A stretch of 64,000 nt of DNA from Letharia columbiana (GCF_014066305.1 NW_023501036.1:879501-943500), one strand, 5' to 3'; positions 23,858 through 37,255 are shown, numbered from the stretch's first letter. Numbers and translations: made by a program. Notes: a model not told the origin generated them from the sequence alone.

Positions 23858-24379
23858 AAATGTCCATTTAATCCACGAATAGTAGGCCAAACTTCATAAT
23901 TTTTACAGCGTTAGAAAGCGTAAAGCGAGCTATACAATTTGAGGAATTATGAAGTAACTATATATATCGCAAGCTCAGTACTTCAAAGTGTAAAACTTCT
24001 ATATATAAATTTTTAATGAGGGAGGCGCGGGAGGGCTATCGGGCTAACTCAGCCGGTCTAATCAAAAAGCGTACAGGACCCGAATTTATAATTGACTGCA
24101 CATACAAATTCAAGGTTTTTAAGCTCAGCCCTATCTTATTCTTTTATATATACTAATATAATTTAGAGCTTATTATATAGGGGAGCTATCGAATTCAGCG
24201 ATATATATAATATATATTTCTTTTTCGATATTAGTGGAATTACGATAACGCTTTTTATTAAACTTATAATTCTTATTTTTATTATTTTTATTATTAAATT
24301 TAAAGTTATTATCTTAAATATTATCTCTATTATTATTATTATTATTATCTTTATTTTAACTCTTTTATTAAATTAATTA

Positions 24380-25825
24380 TACTTTATTTTAATATAATAA
24401 TATTTTTTATAATAAGTATAGTATTTAACTCGCTTTTAAATTATATAACTATCGAGATTAGATATAACTTTCTTCTATAACTTAATAGTAATAATAAGAT
24501 TTAAATTATTTAGAATAAGATAATAAGAATATTAAGTAGTAAAGATATAGCTAAATTTAATACGCTTAAAAAATAGATTAATAATTATTTAAATAAATTA
24601 AGTAATAACGTACTTTAGCGAGAAGATAAACTCTATATTTATCTCGTTTATTGGCTTATAATTTTAAATATAATAGATAAAATAGATATTATAGGCCTTA
24701 TTTAACTCGATATAAAAGAGAAAATTAAGAAAATTAATTTTTAATTTTAATTTAAGCGATATATTAATAATATCGATATAAATACCTTTAAGGCGGGTTA
24801 TAAAATTCGATATATCTTTATATTAGCTAAGATTTAGCTTAAGTAACTAATAATAAAGATTATTAAGAGTATTAAAATCTTTAAGCTTATTATTAATTAT
24901 AATTACTTTTTATAGAAGATAGATATTAATTTCACTTTCTAGATTTAATAGTAGATTATTATTAAGGCGATTCTAAATAATATTAATAGCTAATTTATAC
25001 TTTAGCTTTTATTTAGCGACTTTATTTTTAGTAATATTAATAAACTCTATAATTTTAGCGTTAGACGTATTTTTAGCTAAAATAGAAATAATAAGATAAT
25101 CTTTTTATTTAACTTTAATGAATTTGATAAAGCGTTATATTATAAGACATTAACGTATATCTTACTATTATATTTAAAGATCTTTAGATTTTTTAAGCTT
25201 AGCGATATAAAGAGGTAGCTTATTAAACTTTATATTTAAATTAATTTCTTTTAATATAGCTTTAGCTTTAGTATATTATTTAAAGCGTAAAGAGATTAAG
25301 AGCTTATAAGGGAATTAAATTTAATAGACTATATAATAATATTAAAGAGATCCTCGCTATCGATTAGTTTAAGAAATAACTCGCGGGTTAAATTATTAAG
25401 AGTTATAAAGTTATTAAAGAGATAAATAGATATATAATCGTATTCTTAACTTTTTAAACGCTTTCTAAATTAATATTAGACTTTATTTAATATTTAATTA
25501 TATTAAGAAAAGTCGCATTTAAAGATATATTTATCCGCGTATACTTTATTATATAATATATAAAATTATTTTTAAAAAATATTTAGAGATATAATAGGCG
25601 CGTATAGTCTATAGTAACTTTTAAATTTATTTTAAACTGCGGAGAGTATTAATAAATAATTATATTTAGAGCGTTTAATATTATCTTAACTAAGAGAAAG
25701 CGTTAATATATAATTATATTTAGAGTATATAGTATTATCTTAATTAATATAATTAGATAAAGGATTTTTTTAAGATATAATTAAATTTAAAGGTAATTAA
25801 GTAGATATAGAGTCTATATTAGATA
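24380..25825 (+). pseudogene. R3 repeat, copy 1: decayed coding relic of unknown family
   Basis: This is matched along its length by 35,115-36,561 in the same orientation. The plus strand reads as a long protein relic (for example LQREDKLYIYLVYQLIILNI, RYIFILAKIQLKQLII) with RIP-type stops. It runs opposite to Copia A, in which it sits, so it is not part of that element. I do not recognise the protein. The sequence up to 26,447 also reads weakly on the plus strand but has no second copy here. Confidence 0.45.
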
Positions 25826-26447
25826 GAAAATCTAAAAGCTTTTTATACTCTTTATTTTACGCGATAATTATATTCTTTATTAATTAAGTATCTAATTATT
25901 AATCTAATAACTCGTTAATTAAGTAATTAATAGTATTAGTATAATAATACTTCGCTATAATCTATCTAACTAATATAGTTATATTTCGATTAAAAAATAA
26001 GAGTACTTTTTTATATATTATCTCTTTTATAACTATATTATTTTTATTTATAGATTTAGCGTTTTATAGACGAAATTAATATCGTTTAAAGCGCTTAGTT
26101 AATTAATTAGCGCGATAAAATTTTTAATTAACTTAATACTTAAGCTTCTTTATTTTAATTCTTTATTTTTTAATATAGTAACTAAAAATAATAGTAGCGA
26201 GGTCTTTATAAGGGTTATAATTATTACGTAATAAGTATAACTTATTATTTAGAGATCGATAAAGCTTAAAAAATACTATCGAGTTATCTCGAAGTAAATT
26301 AATTAAGTATTTAATATTACGATAGTATTATTAAGCGATATAATATTATAATAAAGCTTTTCTCTATTTTTCAAATACTTAGTTAATAAGTTAGCTAGCT
26401 TATAAATAATATACTAAATAAATATTCTACGATTTAAATTTATAATC
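25826..26447. other. RIPped sequence between R3 and Copia A 5' LTR
   Basis: This 620-base stretch includes Copia A's primer-site relic at its right edge. The rest may be Copia A leader/gag or R3 continuation; it is too mutated to assign. Confidence 0.35.
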
Positions 26448-26586
26448 TATTAAAAGTAGTAGATAAAATACTTAATTAATTAGATCTAACTGTAGAGAGT
26501 ATTATAAATATATATATCGTTAAGTCTCGATAAATCTTTCTCGCCTTAATTAACCTTTCAATTCAGTTAGGTAATATATTTCGATA
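26448..26586 (-). repeat. 5' LTR of Copia A
   Basis: This is 139 bases aligned with the solo LTR at 40,913. RIP has changed most CpA/TpG. Confidence 0.85.
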
Positions 26587-27016
26587 ATATTATTCGAGGT
26601 CTCGAAATCAATACGAATAAAAAACCCTTATATTATACGAGGACCCGAACCAATTAAAAACCCTTATATTATTTCGAGGTTTCGAAATAATACGGGCAAA
26701 TCAATAAAACTCTTAGATTATTTCGAGGTTTCGAAATAATACGGGTAAAATATCAAAAACCCTTAGATTATTTCGAGGTTCTGAAGCAATATAGGCAAAA
26801 CATCAAAAAACCCTCATATTATTTCGAGGTTTCGAAACGGGTATTCAAAAGCCTCGGCACTCTTTCTATTTTCCTTATCGGGGTTTTTTATAAATTTAAT
26901 AAGATCGGGTAAATAACTTATTAATCTTAAATATAAAGCGTGAATTTAGAAACTAATATATATAAAATACGATATACTAGGGTTTAGAGAATCTAGCTTC
27001 TAGAGCTATCGGAGAG
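26587..27016. repeat. TRIM-1 interior with about 45-bp tandem repeats
   Basis: Units of the type TTATTTCGAGGTTTCGAAAT followed by AATACGGGCAAA and AAAACCCTTA repeat five to six times up to about 26,850. A unique stretch follows, ending in the purine-rich ATCGGAGAG just before the 3' LTR, a likely polypurine tract. Confidence 0.75.
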
Positions 27017-27200
27017 TGTTATAATATTAGCCCCTTCGACTATCGTATAATATATCGCATATTACTAGAGCTAATAATTACTAGTTACTATTAGCTATCT
27101 ATTTTATATATATAAATATTCGTATATTCCATAAATTAATAATTAGTCTTTCAGTCACAATTATTTAATTTCTAATATGTCTAATATTCTACTTTCAACA
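27017..27200. repeat. Right LTR of TRIM-1
   Basis: This is the best preserved of the four TRIM LTRs, with intact TGTTATAATATTAG and CTTTCAACA termini. Confidence 0.88.
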
Positions 27201-27205
27201 CTAGC

Positions 27206-27704
27206 CTCTTAATTAAGTTATTAATAAATTATATTTTTATATAATATTTAGAATATTTGATAAAAAAGTAAAGCTACTACGAAGATTTAAGAATTTTTTA
27301 TTTATAAAAATTACTTTATAAAACTTATTAAGTTTCTTAACTTTAAGAATTATTATATTTTCTTCAAAAAGCTTAATCTTATCTTTAAAAACTATTATAC
27401 TTTTTTTAATAATTTTAAAAATTATAATAAGAGTAATTTTCGCTAATAAAGTAATCTATTTTTATCTAATTAATTTATTAAATAAAATAAATTTTAATAA
27501 TTTATAAGTATAAGTTATTATCGCGATAGCTACTTTTATAATAATAATTTAATATATATATAATAATCTATTATAATAGAGAATATTAGAATTATTAAGC
27601 TCGCTAGATATTATTAATACTTTAAAAAATAATAAAGATTTTCTATAATCGAGATAAAATCTAAGTAATATTAATTTTATTTATTTTATATATAAAGATA
27701 AATC
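27206..27704 (+). mobile_element. Host relic G, fragment 2
   Basis: RIPped sequence between TRIM-1 and Copia D. The AAATC at 27700-27704 is Copia D's left target duplication, and the host resumes at 40,605. No readable domain. Confidence 0.4.
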
Positions 27705-27858
27705 TATTAAAATTCGAATTACGTAACTCTTAACGTCTTAATAATTACGTAACTACGTTATATAATATATCTTACGTATATCTATATTAAATCGCTCTTT
27801 TCTTCTATAGAACTCTATAGTTAATATAACTAAGTATTTCTATCTTTATATTTTAATA
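27705..27858 (+). repeat. 5' LTR of Copia D
   Basis: It begins TATTAAAATTCGAATTACG (from TGTTGAAATTCGGATTATG) and ends TATATTTTAATA. It is homologous to both LTRs of Copia C. Confidence 0.8.
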
Positions 27859-30800
27859 GATTATAAGCTTAAGTTATACTTAATAATTATTTTAATAATA
27901 ATATAATCTATCGCTATAGCATTACGATTATCTTTAAATATTTATATCTATTATAATAAAGATAATTATAATTATAAAAGACTTTATTAATCTTCTTAAT
28001 ATAAAAAATTCTTATTTTAAAATAATTATTCTAGATTCTAAATAATTATAATTCTCTCTATAATTTAAGAGCTAAAAGTTATTACTTAAGCGCTTTTACT
28101 TTTTAATTAAAATAATATAAAGCGAGTTAAAATATATTATATTTAATTAAAACTATTAAAACCGCTATATAATTAATTAAATTATATTATTACTAAGATC
28201 TCTAAAATATTACTAGCTTCTCTATATAAAATACGTTAAATAAATAAATAATATACGCGTTTATTTATATATTATAAATATTAAAAAATTAAATAATAAG
28301 TATTTAGACTTTATATTTATCTAATTACAAAATATTTATAATAAAGATTAAAAATTAATTACTTTAGTTATCGCTAAAAGAAATATAATTTAAAAGAAAA
28401 TAACTTTAATTTCAACGCTAATTATATAATTTTTAGCTATTACTAATAAAGATATATTAATTAAAAAAATAAAAACTTTAATCTTAAAAGCGAAAGAGAA
28501 AAGAAATTTTTATCGTTATAAAGAAGACCTTAACGCGAATATTTATCTTAAAAATAAAATACTTTAATAGTAAATAAATAATCTTATAATTAATCTCGAT
28601 CTTAAACTTTAATTAAATTAATTTTAGAGAAGATAATTAAAGCTTTTAATTATTAAAATAATTAATATAATCTTAATAATATAATATTATATCTATATAT
28701 AAAAGATAGATCTTTACTATTATAACGTTTTTAAACTATCTTAATATCTTTAAAATTTGTTAATTATTTAACTTTTTAATAAAATACTATTTGCTATTTC
28801 TAGTATTAATCAATAATAAATCTTTATAAATAAAGATTTAAGCTATATCGAGTTAATTTTAAAATTTAATAAGATTTCTTTTATACACTTAAATCTTTAA
28901 TATATTATAAAGAGATATTTTAATAGCGAGAGTAAATATATATTAAGTTCTTTTATTAATTTTAACTCGATAGTTAAGATAATTAATTTCTAAATCTCTA
29001 TTAAAGCTAATTTCTAATCGAAGATCTCTTTAATTTTTAAGTGTATCTAATTTCGCTAATATCGTCTATCTTAATTACTTCTTTAAGTTTATTACTTCTT
29101 TAAGCCTTATTAATATATAAACTCTATTCTTAAACTTAAACTTTAATAAAGCGAGCTTATTTAATTTATTCTCTAATAAAAAAAGTTTATCGAGTCTCTA
29201 AATATTATATCTTTTAGAAATTTAAAATTTTAATTTTTTTAAGTCGTCTTAATAATATTAATAAGTTTAAGAGTATTTTTAATTATTAAATTTAGAAGTA
29301 ATAATTTAAAAATAAATTAAAGCTATTTAGATTATAACGCTATATTATAAAAAAAAATTATATAAAATTAATTATTAATATTATTATTATTATTAAAGTT
29401 TAGATCGATAACTAATTATAAATATAAAATTAAATCTATATTATATTAAAATTGCGCTATAAAAAAAACTTACATTTTAAAATTAAGAATAAAATTAATA
29501 TTAAAGAAGTTTAAATTTTTTTAAATAAGTTTAAATCTCTAAGACTTAGATATTCTTAATTTTATATTTAGAAAGATAAATAATATTACTCTTATAAGAT
29601 ATAATAATAACTTCTAATTTTACGTTAATAGATTTATAAAGATTCTAAATAAATTATAATAATTTATTTTTAAAATTAAAATTTGATAAAAATTAAAAGA
29701 TCTATCGCTTTTATTTAAACTTTAGATTCTTTATATAATTTATACTATAAATAGTATAATTAAAATTATAATATCTTCTAAAAATAACAATATTATAAAA
29801 TTTGAATCTAAACTATATAATTACTTGATTTATTAATATTATAATTAATTTTATTAATTTGATTAATATTAAAATCTATATGATAATTACGCTAGTTAAT
29901 AATTTTTTATATATTATTTATAAAATATTATTATATTAATTATTATTAATAAAGTTATTAAGTATAGAATTTATATAAAAGCTTATATTAATAACTTTTA
30001 TATTTATACTTAGATTTATAAATATTATAATTAATATAAAAAGAATTAATATAATAACGTTAAATATATTACTTTATATTTCGAATTTAAAAAAAATAAT
30101 ATTATAATAATTATAGAAGAAAATTATAATAATTATAAAGAATATAATAATTATAATAATAAAAATAATAAAAAATAAGTTATTTATAGCTTCAGTGATA
30201 AAGATAAAAATAAAAATATTTTATATAATAAATTTATTATTAATCGCTAATTTAGTAATATTAAAATTATTATAATATATATTTAGCTAGCGAGAATATA
30301 TAGTTTTATAATATATATTAATTCTAATTTAAAAATATTTTATATTTTATCGTGAATTCTTAATTCTTATAAAATTAAATCTATTATTTCTTTATTAAAA
30401 AGAGTTTAAAGATTAATAATTTAAACTTCTTCGATATCTATAACTATTATATTATTATATTAATAATTTATTAATAATAGTTATACTTAATATATTATCT
30501 ATAACTTCTTAATCTTTTAAATCTTTATTCTATATAAATTATATTATCTTATTAATAAAATTAATAATTTAATTATAGCTATAAACTTTAAGCGTATTAA
30601 ATTTAAATATAAAAGTTTTAAAAGTAAATAAATTTTATATATAAAAGATATCTAATATATCTTTAATAGTAATTTAAATTTAATTTCTTAAAAATAACTT
30701 GATTTTTTTTTAATTTATACTTAAAGATATTAAAGTAAAAGAATATAATAATATTTTTAAACGCTAGCGTAATTATCTTTATACGCTAAATATATTAATA

Positions 30801-33800
30801 AAAATCTCTATATACTTAATAGTTATTAATAAAAATATTTTTATCTATAATAAGTTTATTATATAAATTCTAAATCTAAATCTAAGTTTTTATTCTTATT
30901 TATTAATATCTTAGATTTTTAAATTAATAAAAAAAAAACTATATATAATACGCTTATTACGACAACTTAAAATTTTAAAATCTTAAAAAATTAATTATTA
31001 AGATATATATTAAAATAAACTTATTTATTTTACTTTTTAGCGATATATATAAATTATATAATATTATTAGTATAATAATTAAATTATATAAATATTATAT
31101 AACGTTAAATCGCTAAAAAAATCTAATCTATAATAATCTTTAAAAAACTTTCTTTATTTTTTATAATAATTATAAATAAATAATAATCTTTTTAGATAAT
31201 AAAACGCTTTATTTCGCTATATTCTTATTTTATAATAAAAATAATTTTATAATTCTGATAATATTTAAGTCTTTTCTAAATTAAGTTAAATATAAAAAAT
31301 ATATTTATATTAGATTTTATAATAACTATAATATTAAATATAATAATTATAATATATATACTTTTTGACTTATTAAAGAGATTAAAATAAATATATTATT
31401 ATATCTAATAATTTCTAAATAAATAATAAATTTAAATATTTTAAGTAGATAATATAATATAAGATTATCGCTATATTTAAAGAGAGGAAACTATTATAAA
31501 AGTATTAGTTAAAATTTACGCGAACTTCTAATTACTTATATAATTTATAATTAATATTAAAAAAATTATCTTTTATAAAATCTTTATAAACTATTTATCT
31601 AATATTTTATATTTCTAAATTATTAAATAAACTAATTTCTATTAAATATATTTATTAAATATTAATTAGATTAAATATAAGAATTATATTTATATAAGAC
31701 GCTTAATTAATTATAAAGCTAATTAATTTTATTATATATTAATATTAAATAATAAAATTTAAATTTATTTAGATATAATTTAAATTAATTAAAAAGAAAT
31801 TAATTCTTTTATAGCTAATAATACTTAAATCTTAATAAATTTATTCTTAAATATATATACTCTAAATAATAAATAGATTTATAAATTTAAGTAAGATCTT
31901 ATAGAGAAGATTATATAATATAAAGCTTAATAAATAATTTATAATTTTAAATAACGCGAAGATAAAAAATTTAATAAAAATTTTATTTTTATAATTAAGT
32001 CTATAAACTATAAAGCGATTTTTATTTTAATAATAATTCTTAATTAAAAATTAGAGTAAATAGATATTAAAATCGCTTTTCTCTATAATAATATAGAGAA
32101 AATTATCTATATAATATAGTTTATAAATTTTAAGATAAATAATAAATATAAGATATATAAGCTAAAGAAGGCGTTATATAATTTAAAATAATCTTTAAAA
32201 ATCTAATATAATATTTTTTCTATATATCTAAAAGAATTAAGCTTTAAATCTATTATAATTAATTTCTTAATTTTTATTAATAATATTATAATTATTATAA
32301 TCTATATAAATAATATTCTTTTAATTAATCTCGATAAAATAGAAATTTAAGATATTAAAAATAAATTTAATAATTACTTCGAAATAATTAATTTAAAATT
32401 ATATATTTATTATCTAGATATAACTATTATTAAAAATTATATTATTTATATTATTTAACTTAATTAAATAGAATATATTAAAAAGTTTCTTATTAAATAT
32501 AATATATAAGAATTTAAAGATATATTTATTTTTATAAATATCGAAAGATATTAGATATTTAAAGAGAACTTTTAAATCTTTTAAGTCTCTTATATCGAGT
32601 ATTAATTAATAATAAGATTATTAATATATATATAATACTTAATACGAGATTAGATATTATATTTATAACTTTAATAATATTTTAATATAATTTAAACTCT
32701 AACGAAGCTTATTAAAAAGCGATTAAGCGAATTTTTTACTATTTTAAATAAATTATTAATTATTAACTTGTTTTTAGAGAAGATTTAAAATCTTTAAACG
32801 ATTATATTAATATCGATTAAATTAATAATTAAGATATCTATTACTTTATATCTAAGTATATATTTAATATTAATAATAAAATTATTAATTAATTATTAAA
32901 ATAATAATTTACTATAACGCTCTTAATCTATAAAATCAAATATATTAATTAAATATAAGTTATTAAAAAAGTAATTTAACTATATAATCTATTAAATTAA
33001 ATTAATTTTAATAATAAATAAATATAAGTAATAATTATTTTTTATAATAATTAAGGCGCTATAATATTAGTTAAAAACTTTTAATTTTATATTTATATTA
33101 GATATATTAATATTTAATATTACTATATATAAAAATAAATTACTATTAAAAATATTATTTTAAATTATATTTTTATCGATTAATAGATAGTTAATAATCT
33201 TATTAAAGCTCTCTATAAGAATAAATTTAAGAGTTTTTATTAACTTATTAAGTTAGATTATTATTTATAATTTTATTATAATTTAATAATCTTAATATAA
33301 AAGAGCTATTTATTTTAGAGAAGCTATTTTATTAATTCTTATATTATAAGTAAGGTAATCGACTTAAGCCGCTTATTAAGCCGCTATATTAAAATACTCT
33401 ATAAACTTACTATTCTATATTAAAATAACTATTTCTTTAACGCTATTATTACTATTATTATTAATCTTTTAAAACTCTTTTAAAAAAAAAATTATTTATT
33501 ATTAATATCTTAAATATTATATTCTTAAATTACTACTATTAACTACTACCTTATTATTAAAAATTAGATATCTAAAATAACCTTCGCGAAGATCTTATAA
33601 TTAGCGATATATAGCTAGAAGAATTTCTTTTAATTATTTTATTTAGCTAATCTTATATATATTCTTTAATCTTAAATTAATCGATTTTTAGTATATACTA
33701 GATAATCTAAAAATAAATCTTTTAAAAAACCGCTTTTTGATAAAAGATGAAATTTAAGTTATATTTAGATGGGGGCCATAGTTTAATATCGTTATTTTTA

Positions 33801-33913
33801 GATTTCGACTTTTCACTTTATCTATTCTATTTTAGACGTCGCGAATTAATTTCGTTTATATAGAGATATAGATATAAGAAATATATTTTCACGCTAATAA
33901 CTTAGTACTAACT
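27859..33913 (+). pseudogene. Copia D gag-pol remnants
   Basis: These are extremely AT-rich remnants. The first 3.9 kb should hold gag, protease and integrase but is barely legible. About 31,850-33,300 is reverse transcriptase and RNase H: ILLINLDKIEI after the mutated YVDD box, then the LYYLDITI and RRLDII-like positions typical of Copia. The 3' UTR near 33,700-33,850 is better preserved and shared with Copia A, B and C. Confidence 0.6.
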
Positions 33914-34095
33914 TATTATAATATTAGCCCCTTCGACTATCGTATAACATATCGCGTATTACTAGAGCTAGTAATTATTAGCTATTATTAGTCATCTATT
34001 TTATATATATAAATATCTATATATTTCATAAATTAATAATTAGTCTTTTAGTTATAATTATTCTTTCTAATATATCTAATATTCTACTTTTAATA
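33914..34095. repeat. Left LTR of TRIM-2
   Basis: It aligns base for base with 34,745-34,926 apart from transitions. Confidence 0.88.
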
Positions 34096-34329
34096 GATTA
34101 TAAGCCTAAAAGCGAGTAAGATAGTATCGAATATTCTTATACTTTCTAATATAGATATTAAACTAAGTCTTCGATAATCGTTTATAAATAGATATACCTC
34201 ATAGCGATAGCCCATTTTTTTAACTTATATCTATCGACGAGAGGGCTATCGCTATTTAATTTCTATATAAAAAATATCGAACTAAAATCCTTAATCAATA
34301 TAAATAAAAAATCCTTATATCATACGAGG

Positions 34330-34580
34330 ATTCGAATTAATCTCACATTATTCCGAGGTCTCGAAACAATACGGGCAAACCAACAAAACCCTTAGATCAT
34401 TTCGAGGTCTCGAAACAATATGGGCAAAACATCAAAAACCCTCAGATCATTTCGAGGTCCCGAAACAATACGGGCAAAACATCAAAAATACTTAGATCAT
34501 TCCGAGGTCCCGAAGCAAGCAATACAGGTAAACCATCAAAAACCCTTATATCATTCCGAGGTCCCGAAACGGGTATTCAA
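34330..34580. repeat. Tandem repeat inside TRIM-2
   Basis: Units of about 45 bases carry TTTCGAGGTCCCGAAACAAT, ACGGGCAAAACATCAAAAA and CCCTTAGATCA. The 34,420-34,644 open frame is a by-product of this repeat. Confidence 0.85.
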
Positions 34581-34744
34581 AAGCCCCGGCACTCTTTCTA
34601 TTTTCCTTATCGAGGTTTTTTATAGATTTAACGAGATTAAGTAAATAATTAATCTCGAATATAAAGCGTGGATTTAAAAACTAATATATATAAAATATGA
34701 TATACTAAGATTTAGGGAATCTAGCTTCTAAAGCTATCGAGAAG

Positions 34745-34926
34745 TATTATAATATTAACCCCTTTAGCTATTATATAATATATCGCATATTATTAAAACT
34801 AATAATTATTAGTTACTATTAGCCATCTATTTTATAAATATAAATATTCATATATTTCATAAATTAATAATTAGTCTTTTAGTTACAATTATTCTTTCTA
34901 ATATATTTAATATTCTACTTTTAATA
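34745..34926. repeat. Right LTR of TRIM-2
   Basis: This is the mate of 33,914-34,095; the final CAACA is mutated to TAATA. Confidence 0.88.
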
Positions 34927-35114
34927 TAACTTACCTTAACTACTTAATACTAATTTACTCTTATTATTCGACGCTAGTCTTATCTCGATAACTCGATAAA
35001 AAACGACTAAGTTATTTTATCTTATCTATTCGATTTTAATATCGTTAGTATTAAACTTCATATTTACTAAGTTTCGCTTATAAAAGAATACGTGCGAAGA
35101 GAAGTATTAAAATT

Positions 35115-36561
35115 AACTTCGTTTTAATATAATAGTACTTCTTATAGTAGGTGTAGTACTTAACTCGCTTTTAAATTATATAATTATCGAGATTAGATAT
35201 AGCTTTCTTCTACGACTCGATAATAGTAATAGAACTCGAGTTATTTAGAATAAGACGGTGAGAGCGCTAATTAGTAAAGATATAGTTGAATTTAATACGC
35301 TTAGAAGATAAGTTAATAATTATCTAAATAAATTAAATAATAATATACTTTAGCGAGAAGGTAGGCTTTATATTTATCTTATTTATCGACTTATAATTTT
35401 AAATATAATAAGTAAAATAGATATTATAGATTTTATCTAACTCGATATAAAAGAGGAAAATAAAAAAGTTAATTTTTAATTTTAATTTAAATAATATATT
35501 AATAATATCGATGTAAATATCTTTAAGGCGAGCTATAAAATTTAATATATCTTTATATTAGCTAAGGTTTAGCTTAAGTAATTAATAATAGAGATTATTA
35601 AGAGTATTAAATTTTTAGACTTATTATCGATGATAATAGTCTCTTATAAAAGATAGATATTAATTTCGCTTTTTAAATCTAATAATAAATTATTATCGAG
35701 ATAACTTTAGATAGTATTAATAGCTAGTTTATATCTTAACTTTTATTTAGCGACTTTATCTTCGGCGGTATTAATAAGCCTTATAACTTAAATTTAGACG
35801 TATTTTTAGCCAAAATAAAAACGATAGAATAATTTTTTTATTCGACTTTAGTAAACTTAATAAGGCGTTACGTTATAAGATATTAACGTATATCTCGCTA
35901 TTATATTTAAAGATCTTTAAATTCTTTAAGTTTAACGATATAAAGAGATAGCTCGTTAGACTTTATATCTAAGCTAGTTTCTTCTAATATAACTTTAATT
36001 TCGATATATTATTTAGAGCGTAAAGAGATTAAGAGTTTATAAAGGGATTAAACTTAATAGACTATATAATAATATTAAAAAGATTCTCGCTATTAATTAA
36101 TTTAAGAGATAACTCGTAGATTAAATTATTAGAAATTATAGAGCTATTAAAGAGATAGATAGATATATAATTATATTCTTAACTTTTTAAACGCTTTTAA
36201 ATTAATATTAGACTTTATTTAATACTTAATTATATCGAGAAAAGTCGCATTTAAAAATACGTCTATTCGCGTATACTTTATTATATAATATATAGAATTA
36301 TTTTTAAGAGATATCTAAAGGTATAATAGATGTATATAATCTATAATAGCTTTTAGACTTATCTTAAACTAATAGAAGCGTCAATAGATAATTATATCTA
36401 AAGCGTTTAATATTATCTTAACTAAGAGAAAGCGTTAATATATAATTATATCTAGAATATATAATATTATCTTAATTAATGTAATTAAGTAAAGAATTTT
36501 CTTTAGATATAATTAAATTTAAAGGTAATTAAGTAGATATAGAGTCTATATTAAATAAAAG
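35115..36561 (+). pseudogene. R3 repeat, copy 2, at the left end of fragment B
   Basis: Colinear with 24,380-25,825 and same orientation. It begins abruptly 10 bases into Copia D's 3' LTR and ends abruptly at 36,561, where Copia integrase sequence takes over. Protein remnants resemble copy 1. Family unknown. Confidence 0.5.
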
Positions 36562-36848
36562 TTAATTTAATTAGAGAATCTCGAATAAAATAGAGTCGTC
36601 GAATAACTTAATTAAACTCTCTTTAGTATTATTAGTATTATTATAGAGGATACTAGCATTAACTAGAAGTTTTAGCTAAAGCTTATAATAGTAGTAAATT
36701 ATCTTCGTAATTATAGCTCTATTATAGATCGTAAACTTACTCTATATAAGACTTATATTAAGTATAAGCTTCGTCTAATATATATTAAACGTATTAAAAC
36801 TAAGAGCTTCGCTATAATAAGAAGATTAATTATTAAATAAGAGAAGTA

Positions 36849-36967
36849 ATATACGTACACCCCCTTTTTATACATATACACCCTCTTTTAATACATGTAT
36901 ACCCCTTCAAATCCGATTAGCTTCCGCGCGGCCGCTAGCCGCATAAGATATAAACCTCGCACATAGC
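36849..36967 (+). repeat. Left terminal inverted repeat of the 633-bp element
   Basis: This is the reverse complement of 37363-37481, with transitions concentrated in the outer 25 bases. The GC-rich CGCGCGGCCGCTAG core is intact in both arms. Confidence 0.88.
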
Positions 36968-37255
36968 TTTCTGGGGAATATTGCCGAGACTCTTGATGGT
37001 AGCAAGGTAAGCTTTCTTAGATCTCTTCTGATAAAATCTAAAAGATCAGACGATTTCAAATCGTCGAATGATGAGGTCTTTGGATTGTCCTTCTATGGCG
37101 ATAGCTGATTAGCTGGCTACCCTCTCTCGTTGCTACTAGAAATACGCCTATCGTACTCGAATATCCACTATCTATTGGCCACCTGGCCTTCCTGTAGCTG
37201 AAAAGTACCAAATATGGTCTCGTTACCCTGCATATAGGCTGGCGTACCACATTCA

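Larger units (their letters stand above)
21100..24140. other. Low-RIP island inside Copia A
   Basis: About 3 kb keeps many CpA and TpG and so has escaped most of the mutation around it. It holds 450 bases of unclassified sequence (21,090-21,534), 200-bp tandem repeats, MITE copy 2, a possible miniature LTR element, and about 280 bases (23,858-24,140) whose end is a clean copy of the host relic at 7,425-7,510. No gene is supported. Confidence 0.7.
9112..26586 (-). mobile_element. Copia element A (139-bp LTRs), minus strand, multiply interrupted
   Basis: The 139-bp LTRs lie at 26448-26586 (5' in coding sense) and at 9112-9152 plus 10361-10458 (3', split by a Tc1-like element). A GATTATAAA primer-site relic abuts the 5' LTR at 26,447-26,439. 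Coding remnants on the minus strand (about 21,090 down to 17,055) match fragment B read on the plus strand: integrase, then reverse transcriptase and RNase H. The LINE interrupts the 3' UTR. The element lies inside TRIM-1. The flanks ATTTC and ATATT do not form a clean duplication, so one end may be rearranged. Confidence 0.7.
8726..27200. mobile_element. TRIM-1: 1.0-kb miniature LTR retrotransposon split by a large insertion
   Basis: The two pieces, 8726-9111 and 26587-27200, add up to about 1,000 bases and match TRIM-2 (33,914-34,926) from end to end. The LTRs are 8726-8909 and 27017-27200, both 184 bases. The right one is well preserved, beginning TGTTATAATATTAG and ending CTACTTTCAACA. 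Flanks CTAGC (8721-8725) and CTAGC (27201-27205) form a 5-bp target-site duplication, proving that both pieces are one insertion. The interior has no coding capacity, only about 45-bp tandem repeats. Copia A (9112-26586) sits inside it. Confidence 0.85.
33914..34926. mobile_element. TRIM-2: complete miniature LTR retrotransposon
   Basis: The 1,013-bp element has LTRs 33914-34095 and 34745-34926, both exactly 182 bases, flanked by the duplication TAACT (33909-33913 and 34927-34931). The primer-site relic GATTATAAGCCT follows the left LTR. The 649-bp interior has no gene, only about 45-bp tandem repeats at 34,330-34,580 that are much less mutated than the ends. It inserted in the 3' UTR of Copia D. 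Confidence 0.9.

Noticed and set aside
34420..34644. 74-codon plus-strand open frame
   Set aside because: It is made of the about 45-bp tandem repeats inside TRIM-2 and has no independent support.
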